From NCBI RefSeq assembly GCF_030272615.1, contig NC_081414.1:1857501-1921500 (forward strand): DNA of 64,000 bases. The letters are read 5' to 3'. The notes under the pieces were generated by a model. The model searched no databases. It had not been told where the DNA came from and saw only the letters and a list, made by a program, of their open reading frames with translations. The DNA comes from Cryptomeria japonica. Lineage: Eukaryota > Streptophyta > Pinopsida > Cupressales > Cupressaceae. Of this stretch, positions 57,379 through 64,000 are shown piece by piece (position 1 is the stretch's first letter; the number at the start of each line of letters is the position of its first letter). Made by a program: the position numbers and the translations under genes.

Positions 57379-58799
57379 TGTCACAACCCTCCTTTATCAC
57401 CTTTTGATTTAAAATACAAACTCTATTATATTTCTTTTGAATAAACTATTGAATGAATATTATAAAGGAATAAAAAGAATAAATCACACACACATGGAAA
57501 ATAAACTTTTTAAAAAAAATTGTTTATTTAAATTTCCTCACCCAAATTATGGCACATGTTGTAGGAGGAATAAGAAGCTTCTAGAGGCTTCTCCACCACC
57601 TTGCATGTAACTCCTCCCACTAAGTCTAATCAATTTGCATGAAGGCCAAATTGGGAGAGAATCTCTATTTTTTTAATTAAAAAAAATTAGGTAGTGGAAT
57701 TTGGAGTTTTTCCTTATAAAAGATGTACAAGTTTTCAAAAAGGGAGTTGGTTATTCCATAAGAAATTCTTCAAGTAAATTTTTCTTTTGTAGTCAATTTT
57801 CATTTTTTTTTCAGCTAAGATTTTTGCTTGGGAGGACTTCTCTTCAAGGGAGATTCATAGAGGATTCCACACCATTTTCAAGCACCCAGGTTCTTTCAAA
57901 TTTAGTTTTTCATGCACCTTATTCTTGCTGCAATTTAGATTAGATTAATTTGTTAAGAAATTAGATCCAGTAGTTTCAAATTTTTGATAAGGAGTAGATT
58001 AAATTGTTCCAGAAATTAGAATTATTTGTTCAAATTTCGATGAGAATTAAATCCATTTATTTTCAGATTCTTGATAAGAATTAGATCCATTAGATCCATT
58101 GTTTAAGAAGTTAGATCCATATATTTCAAATTTTTTTTAGGAATTAGATTAAATCGTTAAAAAAAAAAAGAATCTTATTAAGTTTTAGATTGATTCTTGT
58201 TGAAGAACTAAATTGGAACCATCTTTATTCATCTCTCTGGTTATTGTTTATCTGAATCTCATCCTTTAAAGAGATTTCGCTGTGATTATTTCCTCTGTGT
58301 CTGGTTTGAGATTTCACTGCGATTATTCTAAATTTCTATCCCTGTAATATTTAAATCTGCATGTTTAATTCTTTCTATCTCTGTAATATTTAAATCTGTG
58401 AAATAACTCTCTGTGAAGAAGCAAAATATAAATTTATCTCTGTAAGTTTTAGATTGAAAAAAAATTAAAAAAAAACAAAAAAAAAACAGACTTTATGAGC
58501 TTGCATTTACCAGCATAATTCATTTACCTTCATGGCTGGAAATAATTATTGTATCTAGATTGTCTATCTTTGAGAACAAAAGTTTATCTCTGTAGATTTT
58601 ATGAGGTTACCCTTCCCAGCATAATTATCTATCTTTCATCTTCCTGAATTGTTTATCTGTAACTTCCTGGATTATTCACCCTGTGAATGAATCCTTATTG
58701 TTTTACTTCAGTATTCTTTTTATCCTTTTAACAAAAATCTACTTCTGTGCCTATTTAAATTAATTATAAAAAAAAATATAATAATAAAAATTTAGAATT

Positions 58800-58822
58800 T
58801 ATATATATATATATATATATAT
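58800..58822. repeat. (TA)n microsatellite in the solo LTR
   Basis: Pure TA run of about 23 bases with further interrupted TA and CA runs to 58856. Confidence 0.9.
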
Positions 58823-58919
58823 ACATATATATATACACACACATATATATATATAATGAATAATCAAATGATAATGTATTAATAGCATACCGCATTTACA
58901 TTGCACGTTTTCCGAATAA

Positions 58920-59100
58920 TGAGATTTCGCAGGGCAGCGGTTTTGAAAACCGCGGGGTTAATGGTACCCCCCACTACCTTGCGGTCACTGTAAGTGGCCA
59001 CAGGGGAGTGGAGGGGACCACGTGGCCCCCTCATTCCCTACGGGCCTCCGCATGCAGGACCGCAGGGGATGATGGGACCCGTGGTCCCCACCTTCCCCTA
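58920..59100. other. GC-rich island 3, in the solo LTR
   Basis: About 180 GC-rich bases between AT-rich flanks, with the perfect inverted repeat GCGGTTTT-G-AAAACCGC (58937-58953), GTGGCCAC and CCACGTGG. In composition it resembles the islands of the giant LTR. Confidence 0.72.
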
Positions 59101-60599
59101 AATGCTACACTTAAAAGCAATTCTTTGCTAAGGAATAAATTCGATAAACTTTTTAATAATCATTTTTTTTTTTATTTAAAAATTTAAATTATTTTTTTAA
59201 AGATATATATATATCGTTTAAGTTAAAATTAAGTTAATTTTTTTTCAATTGTTTAGTTAAATTTATTTTTCTTAAAATTAGCAAAAGGTTTGAATTCAAA
59301 GTATTGTTTCGATTCCTTTAGGGAATTATTGGATTATTTGATCCATGATTATGAAAACAAGTAAGTCTTATTATTATTTTAATTTGACCCAAAAAAAATT
59401 TCAAAAATTATAAGCTAATCACTCATGGGAAAGTTGTAACCTTATAATTAATTAGTCTCGCGATAAGAGAAAACATTTCTGCATTTTGTATGTAAATGAC
59501 GTTACTTTTGCATTGCATCATTATTATTTCGTATTCCTTATTTTCATGCAATTACTCATAAGTTCACAATTATCATTACCATGCCAATACATGTATTAAT
59601 TCATTTAATTGTAGAACAATGATATTTCTCTTTTTCAAATAGTAATTAAAGTTTAAATTATGTACATCCATTTCATAATTATATTTTCAAGCATGATGTT
59701 AGTTTAGAAAACTAAACAACGGAAGTTGGAAAACCAAAACTAGCAGCGTTCGGTATATACGGTGCCTCTGGGTCACGCTTACGGGTAATGCCATTGTGTT
59801 GAACTACTGCACTTAACGCCTAATAAAGCTGCATTAACGACGTCTGTGGCATCGTCCCTATAAATCGTTGGGGAGTAATAAGGGACATTTGGAAGTTAAA
59901 ATCCAAGGGGCGGGTAATCCCCCTTGGATCGATAATTTAATAAGATAACTTTTAAATGATTTTCACATCCGTTGAGATAAACCATAGTAAACCCCTTTTA
60001 GGGATGGTCAAGTTAAATGCTCTCATGAAATTGATTTCTTTTTTTGAAGGGATATTGGTGATTTTCAATTGGGTGACGCTCATGATAAGTATTAGGATCT
60101 AGTTATTTTCTTTTTTAGGCCACAAGCAATAGGCCATCTTGAGCCTTCGCTTAAGTGCTACCATCATGGGTAGCAACCGCAGAGAAACTGTCTGGGACAC
60201 TGACCCTAGAAAGGGTTGCGTACCCACAAATCAGTTTACATCAAACCATAGAATAGAAAATAGAACTACATACTTTACGCCTTAATCCCGTGCCGAAGCG
60301 GGTATGTAGGCAGTCTTGGGATGGAGTTGCCCCTCGTACTCAGGTGTTCGTGGGTGGGGTCTAGGCTTGGTTGAGTAAGAATCCTAATTGAAAGACAAGA
60401 TAATTAAATTGAAAAGAAAATTCAATGCATACTCGGAAGGAATCCCTTATGGATTCGCTTGACTTCCCGAGGCTTTAAGCCAAATTCCGAGGTGGAATTC
60501 AAGCTTGTATTATTTTAATTACTCCTAAGGACGGCGACCTCGATGCACTCTTGTTAGAAGAGTGTAGTACTTAGTGAGTGGCTTAGGACCCGAATGGTC

Positions 60600-60790
60600 C
60601 CGATGAGTCTAAGTCTCTGGCCAGAGCATCTCCTATCCCGTTTGGATGGATGCCTACCCCGTATGGGTAGATGCCTATCCCGTATTGGATAGATGGAATC
60701 TCCCATATGGACAATTGCCTAACCCGTATGGTTAGAAGCTCATCCTGGATGGATGAATGCCTAATCCTAAATGGATGGATGCCCAGAGTA
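60600..60790. repeat. Degenerate 25-35-base tandem repeats
   Basis: Imperfect units of the form GATGCCTACCCCGTATGGGTA, about six copies in 190 bases. Confidence 0.75.
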
Positions 60791-60900
60791 TGCAATTGAA
60801 TAAAATATAATGACTTCATTAAACAAAACAAAAAAAAAAAAAAAAAAAAAAAAGAATACTCAATTTTGTTGATTCAGTTATGGTGGGTTCTTACATTCCA

Positions 60901-61776
60901 GGTCCTAATGTTTTGTTTTAGGAAAAAGAGCTTCTTAGCCAATTGAAACATTCTAGAACCCCTACAAAAAGGAGCCTCTTTCCACCACTTACTTAGAAGG
61001 GGAAGAAAAGAGGGATCCCTAAACCACATTGGCTCGAATTTAAAAGGAAGCTTATGAATAGGTTTGTCCCACACAATAGTCAAAGAGACCGGGAAATGAT
61101 CCGATCCGGCCAAGGGGAGAATGGAAGAAAAAAACTCAAAGTCTGAATCAAACCAATTTTTAGAAAGTAAAAATCCATCCGATCTTTCCACAATATGAGA
61201 AAAGTTTTTTCTCATATTAGTCCATGTAAATGAACCATTGTTTGGTTTGCAATCAAGAAGGGACATATTACCAATGAATGCATTGAAATCATCCATGGAT
61301 TTCTTATTTGGGCAGATACCCCCTGACTTTTCACTAAGATTTGAAACTGCATTAAAATCACCCCCAAACAGGACAAATGAATTCCTTAGAGGGGCAAAAA
61401 CCTTAATAAGTTCCTGCCACAATCTATATTTAGCCATAATACTAGAAGGGGCATAAATGATAAATACCCACATTTTAAAACTTGAGGCTCTAAAAGAAAC
61501 TAAAGACAGCATCCAGCTTGGCTCAGATGCGACCAATTTAACATCAACTACTAAATCATTCCATAGCAAAGCCAAACCACTCGACGCCCCAGAAGCAGGA
61601 AAAGCCACAAACTTCCATTTCTTCCAAGAAGAAAATAAAAGATCTGAGTTTTCCAAAGAAAGTTTAGTTTCTTGAAGTAACCCTAAATCCCACTTAACCA
61701 AATCTAACTAAGATTTGATCAAGCATCTCTTGTTAGGGGCGTTTAAGCCCCTAACATTCCATGTAATGATCTTCAT
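60901..61776 (-). pseudogene. LINE ORF2, N-terminal part: apurinic-type endonuclease
   Basis: The ATG at 61774-61776 (minus) overlaps the ORF1 stop in ATGA. The domain starts MKIITWNVRGLNAPNKR, followed by one TAG near 61708, then LLQETKL (catalytic Glu), FGGDFNAVSN (Asp and Asn) and LAGSDHFPVSL (Asp and His), the endonuclease/exonuclease/phosphatase signature. The usual RLDRF-like motif reads RSDGFLLS here. The frame stops being LINE sequence at the solo LTR and resumes at 57378. Total ORF2 without insert and one duplication copy is 4,236 bases, exactly 1,412 codons. Confidence 0.93.
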
Positions 61777-64000
61777 TGATTTCGAGGGGAGGTCGATAAT
61801 CCCCTCTTTTCAATAGTGGGAGAGGAACATTTCTCCCCAAAGTTCTTATGTAAACTTTTCTTAACCAAAGCAGATCGAGTAACCGGAGGGCTAACAACAA
61901 ACCTCTTTTTAGACTTGAGTGACCCACTGTCAGGTTCAATCCCAAGATCCAAGATGGCAGCCTTCATGAACCCCGGAGAGGCCGATAAAACTTGTTGAAC
62001 ACCAGCATCAATTTCCAGTTGAGTTCTCTGACTCTTTGGAGGTCTACCCCTACCAGGCGACACAATAGTGTTAGGTAGAGACAACTTAACCTGCGCAATA
62101 GAAGATTTAATGGGTGTTTTCACAGGAGACGAGTGGTGCAACATAGTTACATGTTGATCAACACTAGTTGGACCATCCTAAGAGGAAGTAATAGGGGCCT
62201 CAGAAGGGTTTGAGGAAGGAACAGACATGCTCTTTTGAATCAAATCTAGATCATTCCCAATAGAGCATGCAACCTTTTCCGAGACCTCCTCTTTAGATAA
62301 ATCTATATTTGATTTGAGCAACTGATCAACAAGCTGAGCCGTATGATCATCTGGAAGAATGTGCAGGGCTTGAGAATTGGGAATATCCCTTGAATGCTCA
62401 TTATGAAGCAACTCTTTAACTTGATTGATTAAAGAGTCCTCATCATGATTAACAAGGCTAGGCCCACCCGGAGCACTTATCCCTATTGCATTAATAGGAT
62501 CAGATGAACGGTCTAACCCATAAATGTCTTCAACCCTAGCACTACTATCCAACCCACCCTCCTTACGTGAACCAATAACAGATTCATGGACTGTAGGAAG
62601 AGCCAACTGTGTACCTAAAGAAGGAATGCCAACTTTGACTTGACCCAAATTCCCTTTACTCTTGGGAGAGATGTTTACCTCATTTACATTAACAACAGTG
62701 TCCGTTTTATTACACAGGAAAGATCCCTCTTTAAGATACATGGCAGATTCAGTTAAAACCTGAGAAGAGTCCTTGACAAGATTATTATGAATTTTATGGG
62801 CAGTATTGTTTAAAACAACCTTGTCCTGACCAACAGTCCTTGGTAAAGCCTGAGTCGGTTCTTTAAATGGAGCAGGAGAAAACAAAGTAACACTATCATC
62901 CCCATTGCTTACTCCATTTTTTCCAATTCGGAAGTCAAAAAACAAAGGGGCATCCACAATTAACGGATTTTGAACCATATCATCCTTCATTTTTACAATA
63001 GGTTGCTTCCAAATGTCTTCATTTGACTTAATATTACACGAAATTGGGCATACAGATGATGGTGAAATCAGAACACATATTTTTACCAGAACCTTCCCTT
63101 CCTCCAGAACCGATTTAGATGTTAAGAAGCAGCCAAAATTATCCCCAATTGACTTCAGAACCTCAGGGTCCATAAACTCAAAAGGAAGTAGAGGCAAGCC
63201 AAACCAAACCGGAAGAGAGTTAGGTTTAGCCCATTCCGGAACAAAAAAAGGTTTCCAGACTGAAACCCTAACTACAACATTTCCAAACCAGTGGAATGAG
63301 CTTTTAAGAACATCATCCTTGCAACGAGGGTTCTCAAAAATCAAAACACAGGAATTTGAGGATAACAACTGGAGACAAACCAAAGCAGGCCAATGCTTTC
63401 GAAATTTAGAATGTAATTTGGATAGGTTGGTCGGAGGACCCCAAATTTCCCCTAAAATAGCCACAGAATACAGATTGGAAGCCCTATCTACTATAATAGA
63501 TCCTATAAAATCAAAACAAGGTCAGGGAAACCAAACCTCTTTCGCAGGCTCAGAGTGGTCCTTGTTACCAGTTACCTCATGCTATTTTCTGCTTGAGCTT
63601 CCCGCAGTCTCCTTCATGTTCAGTGATTTAGCAAGTCCCGCCGCCTTACTACCACCATCTCCATTTGGCTGATTGAAAAACCTTGATGCCCTAGATACCG
63701 GCGAACGACCCATGGCTACTACCTCTGTGAAGGAATGATGGACAGGCAATACTTTCCCACCCCTGATATTTCTGTGTCCCTCCACACCTTGCCTATTACG
63801 ATTGCCCTGTCGACACCACAAATTTCTTTTGAAAAACCCCTGAAAGTATTTTGATCGCGGTTGAAACTCTCTAAACTGTCTACGCAGAATCAGAGCCCTA
63901 TCCACCCAGCGCCCTTTGGAAAACACCCACTGCGGAACGTGTGGAGGATCATCCCAGCCAACATCTGCCCACACCCCAAAACGCCAATCGCTATTAACCT
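61773..64000 (-). pseudogene. LINE ORF1 (DUF4283-like RNA-binding region), open to the window edge
   Basis: Three minus-strand ORFs (63974-63582, 63464-62178, 62144-61773) form one frame with stops at 63582 (TAG), about 63520 (TGA) and 62178 (TAG). The frame is also open from 63974 to the window edge. The N-terminal half has the DUF4283-like region of plant L1 ORF1: FHWFGNVVVRVSVWKPFF, LPVWFGLPLLPFEFMDP, IGDNFGCFL. The rest is polar and probably disordered. No CCHC knuckle is seen. ORF1 proteins coat LINE RNA. The frame ends in TGA at 61773-61775, overlapping the ORF2 start. Confidence 0.85.

Larger units (their letters stand above)
57379..60895. mobile_element. Solo LTR of 3,517 bases inserted in LINE ORF2
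   Basis: TG to CA ends with partial inverted repeat (TGTCACAACCC against TGTAAGAACCC read from the other end, 8 of 11), a perfect 5-bp target duplication, and no primer site, polypurine tract or coding region inside. This fits one LTR left after recombination between two. Orientation is not fixed. It includes a GC-rich island (58920-59100), degenerate repeats (60600-60790) and an A run (about 60829-60853). The 82-codon ORF over the repeats is rejected. Confidence 0.85.
51315..64000 (-). mobile_element. L1-type LINE with RNase H, minus strand, running off the right edge
   Basis: Minus-strand order: ORF1, ORF2 (endonuclease, RT, zinc-binding region, RNase H), a long 3' region, then an AT-repeat tail at 51315-51331 next to giant-LTR sequence. 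ORF2 is interrupted by a solo LTR (57379-60895). Even without that insert at least 9.1 kb is present, long for a plant L1. Its target duplication cannot be tested because the 5' end is outside the window. Confidence 0.92.

Noticed and set aside
60583-60831. 82-codon ORF in the solo LTR
   Set aside because: Follows the degenerate tandem repeat; no similarity to a known domain.
1-64000. tRNA, rRNA, organelle DNA or intact host genes
   Set aside because: No cloverleaf-like tRNA, conserved rRNA stretch, organelle gene or intron-bearing host gene could be recognised by eye; a dedicated RNA search was not possible here.

Overview
The window reads as intergenic DNA from a large, repeat-rich plant nuclear genome, most likely a gymnosperm and probably a conifer. 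It is AT-rich. No intact host gene was found. Nearly all of it is LTR retrotransposons and one long LINE, inserted into one another and decayed mainly by nonsense substitutions. The conifer assignment is inference, from element types, nesting depth and a 9-kb LTR; no organelle, rRNA or tRNA sequence was seen.

Left part (1-9809). A Ty1/copia element on the minus strand (Copia-1) runs off the left edge, with gag, protease and integrase to the left of its primer-binding site and LTR (2947 to about 3750). Next to it, also minus, is a decayed reading frame of about 1,100 codons (4356-7771) that I cannot assign to a known enzyme. Its downstream flank has a TATA box and five TAACTAC motifs. About 2 kb of unrecognised sequence follows.

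First nest (9810-33848). Copia-2 (minus) has an LTR at each end. It was split by Copia-C (plus, 14576-31914) inside the codons of its gag zinc knuckle. The 3' LTR of Copia-C was then split by a Ty3/gypsy chromovirus (21150-30767, exact 5-bp target duplication CCTAA). A 0.3-kb tandem duplication covers the right edge of Copia-2.

Second nest (35455-64000). A truncated copia (Copia-3) was entered by a giant non-coding LTR element with an LTR of about 9.2 kb and no gag-pol (LARD-like, 37475 onward). Its 3' LTR was entered by an L1-type LINE on the minus strand (about 51315 to beyond the right edge), whose ORF2 was entered by a 3.5-kb solo LTR (57379-60895, target duplication TTCCA). Removing the solo LTR leaves an ORF2 of exactly 1,412 codons (endonuclease, reverse transcriptase, zinc-binding region, RNase H) with five in-frame stops, all TAG.

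Points worth most attention: the unassigned ORF at 4.4-7.8 kb; an extra ORF downstream of the LINE RNase H; the giant LTR with a duplicated LTR end; GC-rich palindromic islands inside AT-rich LTRs; an exact 16-bp motif shared by three copia LTR families; a 286-bp identity tract between otherwise diverged chromovirus LTRs; and decay dominated by stops consistent with deamination of methylated cytosine.
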